A stretch of DNA of 64,000 nt from Neoceratodus forsteri (GCA_016271365.2 CM057453.1:499881001-499945000), one strand, 5' to 3'; numbered from the stretch's first letter, positions 10,341 to 22,287 are shown. Notes: generated by a model not told the origin, from the letters alone. Made by a program: numbers and translations.

Positions 10341-11330
10341 CTACTTAGGAAATACAGATTGGAGAACTGAGGCCCCAAAATCAGCATCCCGGCATGACTC
10401 TAGGTCAGTGTGGTAATGGGAAATGAAGGTGTGTGCTAACTTCCAGGTAGAAGCCCTGCAGATCTCCTGGATAAGGATGATCCTAGAAGCAGCCATCAAC
10501 ACAGTGGTATGGCGGGTGGAATGAGCCCTTAGCCCTCCGGGAGGCTCCTTACCCGCCAACCTATACCAGAGATCAATGCAAGAAGTGATCCACCTGCAAA
10601 TCGTCTGCTTAGCTTCAGCACAGGTGACAAACAGCTGGCGAACCTCTCCCCAAACTCTAGCCATGCACTCTTTGCAGTAACCGAGTGCTCACCTCAGGTC
10701 AAAAAATGAAGCCTGTGTTCGGCCTCTGAGGTGTGACTGGTGAAGTACACCAGGAGATTAATCACCTGATTAAGGTGAAAATCCAACACAACCTTTGGAG
10801 GAACTTTGGGTTGGGGCGCAGGACAACCTTGACCCTGTGGAAGACCAACTAAGGAGACTCCACCGAGAACGCCTGGAGCTCGCGGATCCTTCTGGTTGAC
10901 GTGATGGCCACCAAGAAGGCGGTCTTCCACGACAGATGAGAGATGTCACACCTGTGCATTGGTTCGAATGGCTTGCTAATGAGCTTTGCCAAAACCAACA
11001 GCAAATCCCACAGTGCTGGTGGTTCACGCACCAGAGGGGAAATGTGATTTAAGTCTTTGGAAATGTGTCAGACCACCTTCTCCTGCACCACTGACTGCTG
11101 ACTGGCCCGCGCCCGATAAGCAGAGATGGCTGCCAGGTGCACCTTAAGGGTCGACGCCCGAAGTCCCTCTTTGGAGAGAGACCACAAATAATCCAAAATG
11201 CTAGCCACCTGACAGGCCAAAGGGTCCAGCCCCTTGTCCTGACACCAAATGGAGAATCTTTTCCATTTGAAATTGTAGCATTTTCTGGTCGATTCCTTTC
11301 TAAGTGCCTCCACCATGGTGAGGACATCTT
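10341..11330 (-). pseudogene. DIRS tyrosine recombinase (copy D)
   Basis: The C-terminal frame (10341-10664) shows RAHSTRH for the HxxR box and KLAHTFISHY with the nucleophilic Tyr. The middle (10849-11031) holds KTAFLVAITSTRRIRELQAF with the first catalytic Arg region. The N-terminal SAM-like domain is at 11068-11316 (STLKVHLAAISAYRAR). The blocks are in different frames, so it is inactive, but all signature residues remain readable. Confidence 0.83.
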
Positions 11331-11354
11331 AGGAGAGACCCAAAGCCTGGAACT

Positions 11355-12404
11355 CTAACCACTCAGGAACCAGGCTGTCGGGTGCAGAGATTGAAGGTCT
11401 GGGTAGACTACCTTCCCCTTACTGATGGAGAGCATGGAAGACACCTCGGGAGCCTGCTGCTGAGGCTGAGGAGATCGGGGTACCAGACCTGGCGTGGCCA
11501 GTCTGGAGCCACCAGGATTACCCATGCCTTGTCTCTCCTGACCTTGAGCAGCACTTTGTGGATCAAGGGGAGTAGAGGGAGGGTATAGAAGAGGCCTGGG
11601 TCTACGGCTTCGAGAAGGCATCCCCCTGCAGCGAGCCCTGCTAAGGGGGGTATGCACAGAACAGCCTCAGCTTTGCATTTTCCCTGGAAGTGAACAGGTC
11701 CACCTGAGGGGTGCCCCACTGGGAGAACAGGTTGTGGACTACCTCCGGATGGAGAGACCACTCGTGAGATGCCTCACCAACCCAGCTGAGGATGTCTGTC
11801 AGCTGACTGGAGGCTCCTGCCACATGAATGGCTAGGCGATCCACCTCCAGACTGCACACAAGGGTCCAAATGTGAAGAGTTTCTTTGCACAGAGTCAGGA
11901 AATGTGTCCCGCCTTGCTTGTTGAGGTAGTACATGGTCGTGGTGTTGTCCATCTGGACTTGGACCACTTGACCCCGGACATAGGAGCAAAAGCAGTCACG
12001 CCAGCTGAACTACTCGGAGCTACAGCAGACTGATGTGGCATCGGGACTCCTTGGGGATCCAGAACCTGTGGACTCTGTGTTCCCCCAGGTGGGCTCCCCA
12101 ACCCATGAGGAGGTGCATCCGTCATCAGGATGACCACTGGCTTGGGGCGGACTAACAGGATCCCTTCCTGCAGATGCTCTGGGACTAGCCACCACTGGAG
12201 AGTGTCCCACATCTTCTGGGTCACGGTGACCAGCTGGTCGAAATTACTTTTGCGCTGAGACCACTGACTGGTCAGCTCCCACTGCAGGGAGTGCATGTGC
12301 CAACTAGCCCACTGGACCATGCTGCTGCAGGCCGCTATTGTAACCGAGAAGGTGTAGGAAGTACCGGGCAGGGCGCAAGTGCCCAACAAGAAATGACTGG
12401 GCAA
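11355..12404 (-). pseudogene. DIRS RNase H and methyltransferase-like segment (copy D)
   Basis: RNase H signatures are MTDAPPHGLG (about 12120), QMDNTTTMYYLNKQGG (about 11950) and LTDILSW (about 11800). The methyltransferase-like start VDLFTSRENAKLRLF follows at about 11650-11700. The second acidic motif (LELRA type) is not seen clearly near 12030, where the frame changes. Confidence 0.75.
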
Positions 12405-12485
12405 AGGAGGACAGAACCTCCATCCTGTCCACCAGAAGCCAGGCTCTGGCTTGACAAGAGTAGATCTCTGCCTCGATGAAGCTGA

Positions 12486-13148
12486 TCACCTGCGAGGGCA
12501 TGAGTTCTGACTTGGCCTCAGTACTAAGAGGCCAAGTTCAATGCAGGTCTGGAGGGCCAGGTCTCTGGACCGCTCCACCTCCTGCCTGGAGGGACCCGCA
12601 ATCAGCCTGTCGTCCAGGTAGGGGTACACCTGGACCCCTTGGTTTCTCAGATAAGCTGACACCACTACTATGCATTTGGTGAAGACCCTGGGGGCCAAGG
12701 AGAGGCTGAATGGCATGACTTGGAACTTGTAGAGGGTTCCCTCTGCCCGAAAGTGGAGGAAACTTCGATGAGATGGATGGATCAGGATGTGAAAGAACAC
12801 ATCCTGAAGATCCAGGGAGTAAAACCACATGTCTTGCTCGAGAGATGGTATGATCTGTGACAGAGTTATCATCCTGAAGGTGCAGGACCCGAGAAACTTG
12901 TTCAAGGCATGCAGATTTAGAATGGGGCACCAGCCCCTTGTCCATTTTGGCACCAGGAAGTACACAGAGACAAACCCTAGGTGTTTTGTAGGTTCCGCTG
13001 CTCTGACCATGACCTCCTTGTGGAGGAGCTGGGCTATGTCATCTCGAAGAGCCGACCGAGTGTCTGCCGAGATCATGTCCTCCCATGGGACGTGGGCTCG
13101 GCTTGGAGGGTACTGCTCAAATTCCAGAGGCAGACCCTGACTGACCAC
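12486..13148 (-). pseudogene. DIRS reverse transcriptase (copy D)
   Basis: The longest continuous RT frame in the window (220 codons). It contains RGWCPILNLHALNKFL, YSLDLQDVFFHILIH, a palm segment with FSLSLAPRVFTKC, and the catalytic YLDD in VYPYLDDRLIAGPS near residue 180. The metal-binding Asp in SLDLQD and the YLDD pair are intact. Gag remnants lie upstream and RNase H downstream. Confidence 0.87.
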
Positions 13149-13236
13149 TTCCAGAACCCACCTGTCTGTGGTGACAGTGGACCAGGCGGAAAGGAAGTGG
13201 GGAGCTGGCCCCCCACAGGAGGACCCAGGGGAGGTG

Positions 13237-15413
13237 TTACAGGCATGAGAGTGGCAGCCCCCATCCCATCACTGAGAAGGCTTGGAGGAGGAGGAGGATC
13301 TGGTAGAGGACCCGCCAGGTCCCTTCCCTCCAGGCTTTTGGACTGCCAAGGCCACGGACTTGGGCCGAGGTCGACAGGACTGAGCCTGCTCGCCAGACTA
13401 AGGCTGGACTGGGAGTGGAGGACCAAAGGGGCTTGTGCTTCTGCTGCTTGGAGCCCTTGGGGTCCTTCTGGGCAGATGTAACAGAGTCCAAGGTGGAACT
13501 GGACTTCTCAATACATTGGAGAAGGCCCTCCCCATCGGGCCCAAACAGGTCGTGCCTAAGAATGGAACGTCTGTCAGCTTGTGCTAAGTGTCTGCCGTGA
13601 AGGTCGAGATCCGCAGCCAAGCCCTAAGGTGCATGGCAACTGCGGCTACCACTGAGCAGGCACAGGAGTCTCCAATGCCCAGAACCATCTGCAACTGCTG
13701 CTTGGCTACAGCCTGACCCTGGTCTTGGACCTGCTTGATTGTGGTCTGGAGGACAGCAAGAAGGTGAGTTAGCGCCTTGTCCAGAGAGCCCAAGATGGTA
13801 TGGGAGAAGTGTGCCATCATGATGGCCAAGCTCGCCTGGCGGAGACCTAGCGAGGAGGCAGCACAGACGTTTTTGGCCAAGTGGCCCAATTTCTTGGTCT
13901 CCTTATCCGACAGTCTGTTAATATCCCCGGTGTTGCCTGAGCACCAGAACACGAAGTTGGCCACCAACCCCTCAGTTGAGGGTTGCTCAGTAAACCCCGA
14001 GAGGGTACCAGTGGGCACCGTGTACTTGCGGGTTGCCCGGGCCAAAGGCACAGGGCAGGAGGCGGGGTGCTGCCAAAGCTCCAGGGCAGGGCCGACAATG
14101 GACTCGGCCACTGGGAAAGCCTCCATCGGAGAGTCCCCTTTGTTCAGAATCTCTGTGAGGGGATAGTGAGCCGGCTTCTGAACGGGCTCCACTTTCACTC
14201 CCTATAGACTCGGAGATGAAACGGAGAATGCCCATGAAGAACGTGGGCCCTTCCTCCGTCGAGAGGTCCCCCACTGATTCCACGTCAACTGGACGGGAGT
14301 GCAGTGAGGAATCCTTGGACTCAGAAGACTGTGCAAAGCAGCCGACCACCCGAGTCACTCTCGACCTGCCACGGGAGATCGGGTGTGAGAGTGACCGACA
14401 GCTGCTAGGGAAGCCCCTTGGCCGGCTGAGACACCTTAGTCGGAGTCCCGGTTGGTGGCTGCTTGGGCGGCGGCTCCACCATAATCAGTGAAGAAGCCAG
14501 CTTCAGCTGAACCAAGATGGTCGGAACCGGCTCCATAGGCGGAGGAACGGCATCGACTAGCCCCGCCAGGAGCGTCGGTGTCGGCCTATCAGGCAACAGC
14601 CAAGTGATGGCCGGTGTGGGAGCCGGGGTCAGCTTCGGACTGTCCAGCACCAACTGTTGCCAAATGAAGCCTTCGTAGCATTGATGTAACTCGAGTCAAA
14701 GCCTCTCCTCATGTGAGGAGGACGAAGACACGAAACAGGGGCTGTGCCGCTGCCCGTGGTGTCAAAAGCGAGATCGCCAGTGTCGGCAGGTCTGCTCAAC
14801 CCACTGGATGAGGATGACCTCGACCGCTGGGGGATCTCGGAGGGAGCCGGGAAGTGCCGCGGCTCCTCCTGGTCTGGGTCGGTGACCGGAGCGTTCGACT
14901 CAGTAGGCTGGGATGACCCTTCGGTGGTCACCGGCAGGACTGGAGCTCTGAAAAGAGAACTGGTGGTCTCATCAAACAACAATGGGTTGACAGGGTCGAG
15001 AAAAATCTCAGCCACATCGTCGGCCCGCATCTCGACCGACTGGCCTGACGGGAGCTCCATGAAACCAGTGGCCAAGGCTGCAGTTTCGACCGTGGTCAAA
15101 ACCAGGGATTTCTCAGACCAACAGCTTTCTCGATCCCAAGAACATTGACAGTGAGTCTTCTCCTTGTCGTGTCTGGACTCCTTCTTGCGATAGCGCGAGC
15201 TGTGAGAACCCAAAGGGCCCTGTTCTTTAATAGGGAGAGACTGGCACAGCTCCTTGAAGGAGCCAGAAAAAATGAAGCCCAATTTGAGCGGAACAAAGGC
15301 TGAAGCCGAAGAGGACTATGCAGCGGCCTGAGCCTCCTCTTCCTCCTCGAAGACCGCAAGTTGCTCCAACTGCTCAGTGGACCCCACTGCCACGAAGACC
15401 ACCCAACGAGCAT
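13237..15413 (-). pseudogene. DIRS gag-like region (copy D), N-terminus missing
   Basis: Two long minus frames (13584-14198, 204 codons; 14629-15282, 217 codons) plus shorter ones. The first has an alpha-helical look (KKLGHLAKNVCAASS, LLAVLQTTIKQVQDQGQAVA), consistent with a capsid-like gag part. The second is acidic and Ser/Pro-rich with a Ser run (RSRSSSSSGLS). No Cys/His module is present, in line with 5' truncation. Confidence 0.6.
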
Positions 15414-15424
15414 TCCTGGATTTG

Positions 15425-15530
15425 ACCAGCAGATTCCGTTTCATGTCATGGAGATGAGGATGATCCTCTATGCCCTGCAGGCTTTTTAGACAGATCTAGC
15501 CCTGGGCCACCTTCTTATCCAGACAGATAG
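15425..15530 (+). pseudogene. Inverted DIRS RNase H fragment
   Basis: On the plus strand this stretch reads MEMRMILYALQAF, a stop, then LALGHLLIQTDS, which matches the RNase H core (EMRAVLYAL and LGHLIIQTDN in copy B). Its neighbours on both sides are minus-strand DIRS, so a small piece was inverted at the C/D junction. The breakpoint is near 15530. Confidence 0.7.
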
Positions 15531-15534
15531 CTGA

Positions 15535-17069
15535 ACTGGCTCCAAGACCCTCACAGGCTGGTCGAAGTTGTACATGTGATGATCCCACTGGACTCCCGGG
15601 GTCCACTGGATCACCCTCATGTGTAGCCGTGCCAATGAAACAGTTGCGATGGCTGCTGCCATGTGCCCTAAAAGCCTGAGGACGACCCTGGCTGGAACCA
15701 GGCAAGACAAGGGTACTGCCTAAGCGTTAGCTTGGTGGCATTCTGCCATTTGGAGGCAGAAAGGCTTTGACTTGGATGGTATCTTGGACTGCCCTGATGA
15801 ACTGTAACCGTTGGCTCGGCCAAGGGGAGGACTTTGGGATGTTTAACGTGATTCCCAGGTTGTGGAACAGAGTAAAGGTGTCTTCTGCAGCTGGCCCAGT
15901 GGCTCTGAGGGCTGAGGTGCTGGATGCGGCACCTCGCACCATGCTGGCAACCCACATTCGAGAAAGAGCGCAGGTCGCCGGGGGCAAGACAAGTCGGCAG
16001 GAAGGAGATGATTGAGCATCCGATGGACAGCTCTCCATCTCCGGGGAGGGGGGCAACCTGCGGTTGGCGCACGCCTGACCCCTGGCGGAGGCTAGGGCTG
16101 GCAAGACAAGTGGGGCGGGAGCACGACAGATGTTTGGCAGGCCGCGCACTGGTGTGTATGTGAGCCCGCCGCAGGCATCATTGCGCGCCTGGCACCCGCA
16201 GTGGGAAGAAAATGAGAAAAGTCCCTAGTGGCCGGTCGTTGTGGCTTGATCGCCATTCCCATTGCACTCCATCTCCAGAGCTAATGCCCCGAAACTGGAT
16301 TCTGTTAGCAAGTGGGGGTAAGCCATGGGGGTTACAGGGGTGAGGGCCTGAAGGAACGGAGGTGATGGATGGCGGCCGGACAAGGGCTAACCAGGGCTAG
16401 GGGTGGGGCAGAAATAAGCAAAAAAAAAAAAAGGTGTCTTCCATGGTGCTTAACAGCTGTTCCCTGGTGGGAGCTGTGAGAAGTCAATCATCCAGGTATG
16501 GAAAGACATAGTGACCTTTCCTCCTTAAGGCTGCTGCCACCACTGCGAGGCACTTTGTAAAGACATGAAGACAGGCCGAACAGCAGAGTTCAGAACTGGT
16601 AATGGTTTGCTTGAAAAAAGAACCTCAGAAACCTACTGTGGGGCTGGGAGATCTGGATGTGGAGGTATGCATCCTGCATGTCCAGAGAGCAATCCCCTTG
16701 ATGGAGAAGGGGAATCAGGCCTGGAAGAGTAACCATCCTGAACCATTTGTACTTCACGTATTTGTTCAGATTGCAGAGATCCAGGATGGGGCGAAGATCC
16801 CTTGTTTTCTTGAGAACCAAGAAAAAGTGGAAATAGAAGCCCTTCCCTCTTTGGGATGCTGGAACTGGTTCCATGGCCTGCTTATGTAAAAGCACCTGGA
16901 TTTCCTCCTGGTCTATGGCAGCGTGCGATGGGGAATAGCAGGAGGGCAGGGGAGGGCTGTCCGGTGGCAACTCTAGGAATTCTAGAGTATGTCCCTTCTT
17001 GATCAATTGCAGGACCCAAAGATCTGATGTTATCCTGCTCCACCCCTCTAGATAGAGGGAGAAATGCAC
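15535..17069 (-). pseudogene. DIRS reverse transcriptase (copy C), split by a SINE
   Basis: The 5' part at 16590-17069 contains LRPILDLCNLNKYVKYKWF, SLDMQDAYLHIQI and FFFQANHYQF. The catalytic YLDD is readable at about 16487-16500, followed at once by a stop. The SINE (15886-16429) interrupts the frame just after it. The thumb resumes at 15727-15870 (GITLNIPKSS, QRLQFI), then the LGHMAAAIATVSLARLHMRV connection to 15540. It is inactive. Confidence 0.82.
15886..16429 (+). mobile_element. tRNA-like SINE with poly-A tail
   Basis: A 544-bp insertion flanked by perfect 12-bp direct repeats AAAGGTGTCTTC (15874-15885 and 16430-16441), ending in a run of A from 16420. The head has an A-box-like TGGCCCAGTGG at about 15891-15901; a B-box-like ATTCGAGA lies near 15956. 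Target duplication plus poly-A shows LINE-mediated retroposition. The family is not recognised. Confidence 0.75.
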
Positions 17070-17259
17070 CCCCCCACTGCCTCCCCCAGAGATTTGGCTG
17101 AGGGAGTGAAGTCGAGCAAGGAGTCAGGCAGAGGCACTTGGGGTAGGCAGGGTGGCCTGGGAGGACTTAGAGGCTCTGGAAGCTGTTCCTCTTGTCATCT
17201 GAGAGGTGGCATTTTGTTTGATGGTACCTCGCTGCTGCTACTGTCCTTGGGGCTGTTGT

Positions 17260-19575
17260 TTAGAGGAGTGGCAAAAAGACTGATGCCTGAACTGCTTTTG
17301 GTTTGGTGTGCACTGACTGGATAGCCTTGTCTAAGTCCTGAAGATGAGTACTGATTTTCTCAGATTCCTCACCAAAAAGGACCAGGCCTTTTAAGGGGGC
17401 ATCCATAAGGCCTGCCTGCACGTTCAGAGAGAACCCCGAGACCCGGAGCCAGGAATGTCTTCCTATGCAGACACCCACAGCTGCAGATCTAGTGGCAGTG
17501 TCAGCAGAGTCATACGAAGAAAGCAGGATGTGGATGTCAACATCTGACCCAGACTTCAAATGGCTTAACAGCTCTGCCTTCTGGGGAACATCAGGCAGGG
17601 CCTGAGCAAGCTCCATGCACTGCTCCCAGAGGGCGTTCTGATACCAGCCAATATGAATTAGAAAATTCAGGGAGCGAATAGTACAAGTGGCAGAGGCATA
17701 TACCTTCTTGCCAAGCTGGACCAGTTGCTTCGATTCCCGGTTGGGAGGTTGGGTGCTCAGGTGCCTGGGTCATTTAGACCTATCGTGAGCAGCTGTGATC
17801 ACCATTGAATTCGCCAGGGTTTGTTCCCCTCAAAAGGGTTCATCCCTAGGAACCCTCTAAAGATGGTCGGACTTCTTGGGTACCGACGAGGAAGTAGAAG
17901 GGTGCTTCCAGGAAATCCTGGTGACATCCTGAAAGGTGTCGACCAAAGCTGGCACCACAATGGGCTTAGGATCCTTCTGACAGAGATACTTGGCCAGATG
18001 TTCTCTTTCTGGATCCAGATCTTCTGTGTCTCGCCCCATATTGACTTGGATATGGCGCATGATGTCCATGAAAGATAGATTGTCAGGTGGCGACCTGGGG
18101 GAGTCCTTAGTATCTGGAGGTGAAGAAGCACCCCCCTTAAAAGGAAGATCTGGAGAAGGAGGAAGAGCTATGGCTGGAATCCTCCAGAGAAGACAACCAG
18201 GAGGAGGAATGCCAGAACCGTCATCCGCTGGAGTGGCGTCTGTGACTGTCCGAAGACTTGGAGGAGGAATGGTGCCTCCTACCTTTCCAGCCAGAATGAC
18301 CCCTGTCTGAGCCGTCTGGCTGTGGGGTCGGCTGCCTAGGTTGGGGGGTAGACTCCCTGGGCTTAGGGAGAAGGCTGGATGGGGGGGCCTTCTAAAGTCA
18401 TAGGCTCCTTATTGGGGGTGGAAAGGCTCTATGCAGAAGATCACCCTTAATAGTGCTCCACCAGGGTGAAAAAAGCTCCTTGATGTCCGAAAGTGGGATC
18501 ATTGGCTCGGGGGGGTGCCTGGCACCGGTGGGGGTGACAGACTGGCCATTGGGCTCTGACATGGCAGTAGCCCTTGTGGAGTAGGGGTAGCCAGCGTTGA
18601 CTCTCCCAGAGTATGGCTGTCCGGTGCCATCAGCTGATCAGACAATGGGTCCTTCAGCGTCAGCTTAGGGGAAATGCTATAGTTTGCCAGTGATGCAAGA
18701 GTGTCTGGCAACTCCTGCCGAGGGGTCATCAGAACAGATGCTGGGGAGGCTGGCGTCGATGGGACAGGTGTGTGTTGGTGCTGGTCCGGAGTAGTGGCTG
18801 GCATCGGCTTAGTAGAGGCCCGCCGAGGGGAGCCAATTCCTGATGAGGGCAGAGGCATCACTATCCTGGGGGATGTGAGTGCACATCCCTGGCGTTACTC
18901 AGTGGAGTCAGCCCTGGAGTCTGTGGCTAATTTGGCAGATGCTGTGCATGGTCGGATGATGGGTAAAGATCTGCCGCCAGAGGATGAGCCGGCCAAGCCA
19001 CCTGGCTGAGGACCAAAAGTCTTGGAAGAGGGCCTGAGCTTCAGGGGCTGAAGGGCTGAGGATGAAGCCCCAGACCCAGACCCAGAAGAGCCTCTGCCCG
19101 TCAGGATATGGGCAGGAGGCCTAACCACCAGGAGCCCGAAAGGAGTGAGGGCTGCCTGCGGGGGCTGAGTCAGACCTCCCGTGGGACGAGACCCCAAACC
19201 GGTACCTGACTTGTGCAGGGTCCGGGAACGGGAGTCCAATTGGGACTTATCCTTGTGCTTCTCCTTATGGTGGTGCTTCCCAAATGACTTCTTCTCCTTA
19301 TGGTGAACCAAAGAAGTTGAGGCCCCTGAAACGGGAAGATGAAGAACTTTTACTCTGGATCTCCTTCTGCATGGCAACAAGCTGATTTTCTAGCAAGAAG
19401 GATTTGAGGGCTTTCTGGTGGCGAATTCTGATCCTGCGCAATGCTGGCAGGCCTCAGTGTTGTGGTCTGGGCCCAGACAGAGGAGGCAGGCCGAATGGCC
19501 GTCCTTAGATGGAATTTGCTTGCCGCACGCGCACTTGGACTGGCGCCGCTCGATGAAGGAAGATGGAGGCTAAGA
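17260..19575 (-). pseudogene. DIRS gag-like region (copy C)
   Basis: The start module near 19440-19575 reads CACGKQIPSKDGHSACLLC, then CLGPDHNTEACQHC, a Cys/His set like those of B and F, but with an early stop. A basic His/Lys stretch (KSFGKHHHKEKHKDK, about 19270-19310), a Pro/Ser/Thr-rich centre (18499-18861) and the conserved C-terminal block at 17260-17616 (VGVCIGRHSWLRVSGF, DAPLKGLVLFGEESEKI) follow. Confidence 0.75.
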
Positions 19576-19734
19576 CATACAGAGGGGGAAAAAAACGCTA
19601 AAATTTAAGTAAATTTGAAAATATAAGAGCTGAAAGACGTGTGAGCAATAGCAGGCGACTAGAGCAGAAGGTGTCTGTGGAGCCAATGTGCGTAGGTTGA
19701 TGGCGGGAAAAGAACTGGGCTAGAGCTGGGGGAC

Positions 19735-19891
19735 TGCCCCTTTTATACCACTGGTCAACATCAGAGGTGGACCAACGTCAGGGGGCGGTCCCCTGCTGTA
19801 GACTGCTAGCTAGAGGTTTTCCGTGGGACCCTGATGCCTGCCAGCTTCTTATGGTGTAACCTGCTGCAAGAGCTCCCACTCGAAATAAGAT
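19735..19891 (-). repeat. Right ITR of DIRS copy C
   Basis: Contains a minus-strand TATA-like site (complement TTTTATA, 19741-19747) and the shared CTGCTGCAAGAGC core. It ends ...CGAAATAAGAT at 19891 and is followed directly by the ITR of copy E. Confidence 0.78.
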
Positions 19892-20224
19892 CAGTAGATC
19901 TTTGAGGGGCTCTCTTGCAGCATGCCATCACAGGCAGGACTCCCCATCAAGCACTAGGACCACACAGAAACGTTTTAGCTAGCAGTGTACCAGAGGGGAC
20001 CGCCCATCTCCGATGTCACTTTCTAATGTCAGCTACCCTATACAGGTGGGCAGTCCAATGCAGTTCCCCCGCCAGAGACCCCAGAATATCCAACTGAGGG
20101 AACCGAGGAGGAACCTGAGGTTCAAAGAAAAAGACAGGGAAAGGGAAGGCTGAAGGTCTTCCCTTGGAGAGGCAGAATAACAGTTAAAGGGGGAAGGATG
20201 GCAAAGCGGGGCCTGCTGCAAGAG

Positions 20225-20310
20225 ATCCACTCGATGATCCACTGTTATGTTAAGTTCTTGTGTAACTGTATTATCTTACGTCAAGTGTATCTCTTGAAGC
20301 AGGCCATCAC
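20225..20310. repeat. ICR of DIRS copy E
   Basis: GTAACTGTATTATCTTAC at 20262-20279 is the fused-end complement with one change from copies F and H. The left part of its complement in E's own outer end has been lost. Confidence 0.75.
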
Positions 20311-20339
20311 AGGTAGGACAAGCAACAAGCAGTTCCAAA

Positions 20340-21330
20340 ACTGACAGAACTAGTAAACTGGGCAATAGTGAAATCACCTGATAAAGTTGTCCAAAACTGT
20401 CTGTACGCCGAGAGGCGATGTCCAAACTTCAGTGCTTGGTGAAAGTGTGGACTCAGCTCCAAGTGGCTGCTGCACAGATCTCTGCAGCTGAAACGTTACG
20501 GAAACAGGCTACCAAGGTAGCCATCCCCCTGGTGGAATGGCCATGAACAACTCCCAGAAGCTCCTAGCCATACTTCCAGTAACAAAAAATAATGCAGTTG
20601 GTCAACCCTTTAGACAAACATTGCTTAGACACAGGTGCACCCTCTTTCCCTGGGGCAAACAAAACAAACAACTGAGAGGACTTCCTAACCTCTTTAGTCC
20701 TGTGTGTATAGTAACGCAAAATTCTATGCAAATCCACAATGTGTAGCATTGCTTCCCCTGGATTGCCATGCTCTGGAAAATACACAGGGAGATGAATGGA
20801 TTGGTTTAAAGTAAACTCAGATACCACTTAAGGGAGAAACTGAGTATTAGTACATAAAGACACCCTGTCTTGGTGAAAAACTAAATAAGGTTCCTTATAC
20901 ATGAGGGCCTGAAGCTTGGAAATCCTCCAAATGGAAGTAACAGCAACTAAAATTAATACCTTCCATGACAGATAGTGTAGCTCACAACTCGCAGCTTTCG
21001 AAAGGAGGCAGGGTGAGCTTTTCCAACACAAAATTGAGGTCCTAAGCCAGGACAGGGTTATGGATTGGAGGTTTCAAATGCAGAATACCTATTAAGAAGG
21101 TACGGGCCACATCAAGCTGGGCCACAGATCACCCATCAACAGGTACATGATATACAGAGATGGCGGACAGATATACCTTAATGGACGAATACTTCCGGCC
21201 TGCATCTGAAAGGGTCAGCAGGTACTCCAGAATCTGATTGACTGGGCATGTGAAGGAACCCTGGTAGTGCAAAGTTGCCCAAATGGTAAAGCGTTTCCAC
21301 TTCATGGAGTAAGTAGCTCTGGTGGAGGGC
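20340..21330 (-). pseudogene. DIRS tyrosine recombinase (copy E)
   Basis: The C-terminal region keeps GHSTRG, but the expected nucleophile codon after HTFTKH is replaced by a stop, and another stop follows the ATWS block. The central frame (20564-20827) and N-terminal SAM-like frame (21129-21665, SSIKVYLSAISVYHVPVDG) are readable. Loss of the catalytic Tyr makes this copy clearly dead. Confidence 0.8.
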
Positions 21331-21396
21331 TTGCAAGCTGCCACCATGACCTCTGCCACCTTGGGGAAAACCCCAAAGCAAGAAAAGGCTACGTTT

Positions 21397-22287
21397 TCAG
21401 GAGCCACGCATGCAGATGAAGCGATCTGCGGTCCTAGATGGACCAGGGTGCCCTGTTCCTGGGAGAGCAAGCCTGTGCACAACAGAAGAGGCACTGGGGG
21501 CTCCACTGCCAGTTGCTGAAGTAGAGGTAGCCCAATCTGGTGAGGCCAAAATTGGGTTATGAGGATCACGGTCACCCCCTCCATCTGCAGCTTGATGAGA
21601 ACTCGCTGAAGAAGAGGGAAGGGAGGAAAGGCATACAGAAACTTCCCTTTCCATGAGAAGGACAATGCATCTCACCAGAAAACTCCAGCCCCTTGAGAGA
21701 GCGAGTGGAAAAGTGGCAGTTTTGCATTGAATGGAGACAAACAAAGGTCCAACTCTGGGCAACCCCAGTGGTCGAACAGATCTTCCGCTATAGAGGGCAG
21801 AAGCTACTACTTGTGCACCGAACACAGAGACCAGCTTAAGCTGTCCGCTAAGACATTTTGCACACCTGGGACATGCACGGCTGAATGATGAAGGCTGTGG
21901 TCAGTGCCCAGCACCATATGCTCATCACTTCCCAACACAGGGGGTATATGAGTGGTCCCTCCTGCTTGTTGATGTAATGGATTATGCTGGTGTTGTCCGT
22001 CTAGATCAGCAGAGGGCAAGGGAAAAGCACAAATATCCCTCAGCTGCTGACCACAGTCCTTGGGTCTGGTGAGCCCCAAGATGAGCGCCCTGTCCTGAGT
22101 TGGACACGTCTGTGGTGAGGATTTCATGAGGAGGGGGAATAAGGAAGGAAACCCCGCTGAGGAGGTTGCTGGGTCCCAGACACCACAACAGAACCCTCTT
22201 TACCAGGTCTGAGACCATGACCATCTGATCTTCTGTACACTGATCCCACTGAACTCTGAGTGTCCACGGAGGGACTCTCATGTGCAA
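21397..22287 (-). pseudogene. DIRS methyltransferase-like segment and RNase H (copy E)
   Basis: The 21129-21665 frame begins with SWKGKFLYAFPPFPLLQRVL, the FPP-type block of the DIRS methyltransferase-like domain, then VILITQFWPHQ. RNase H blocks near 21807-22287 are worn (ILTTDVSNSGQGAHLGAH, then HVPGVQNVLADSLSW). Confidence 0.7.

Larger units (their letters stand above)
9973..15420 (-). mobile_element. DIRS-like retrotransposon copy D (second family), 5' truncated
   Basis: A different DIRS family with distinct termini (ACAGGTTACTCACCTGTAAC) and diverged proteins, in the same orientation as its neighbours. Order on the minus strand: gag remnant, RT, RNase H, YR, inverted terminal structures. 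The gag Cys/His start and the right ITR are absent, so it is truncated at about 15420. It lies inside copy C. Confidence 0.8.
8849..19891 (-). mobile_element. DIRS-like retrotransposon copy C, interrupted
   Basis: Left end AGTACAG at 8849 and right end CGAAATAAGAT at 19881-19891. The YR (9383-9962) is at the left; RT, gag and right ITR (15535-19891) are at the right. In between lies copy D plus an inverted RNase H scrap, and the missing YR N-terminus and most of RNase H/methyltransferase show that this was not a clean insertion. A SINE sits in the RT. Confidence 0.82.

Noticed and set aside
12981..13481. A 166-codon plus-strand frame
   Set aside because: It lies opposite the RT and gag of DIRS copy D and has no recognisable motif; an antisense shadow.
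15886..15960. A functional tRNA gene
   Set aside because: Only A-box-like and weak B-box-like matches; the poly-A tail and target duplications show a SINE.
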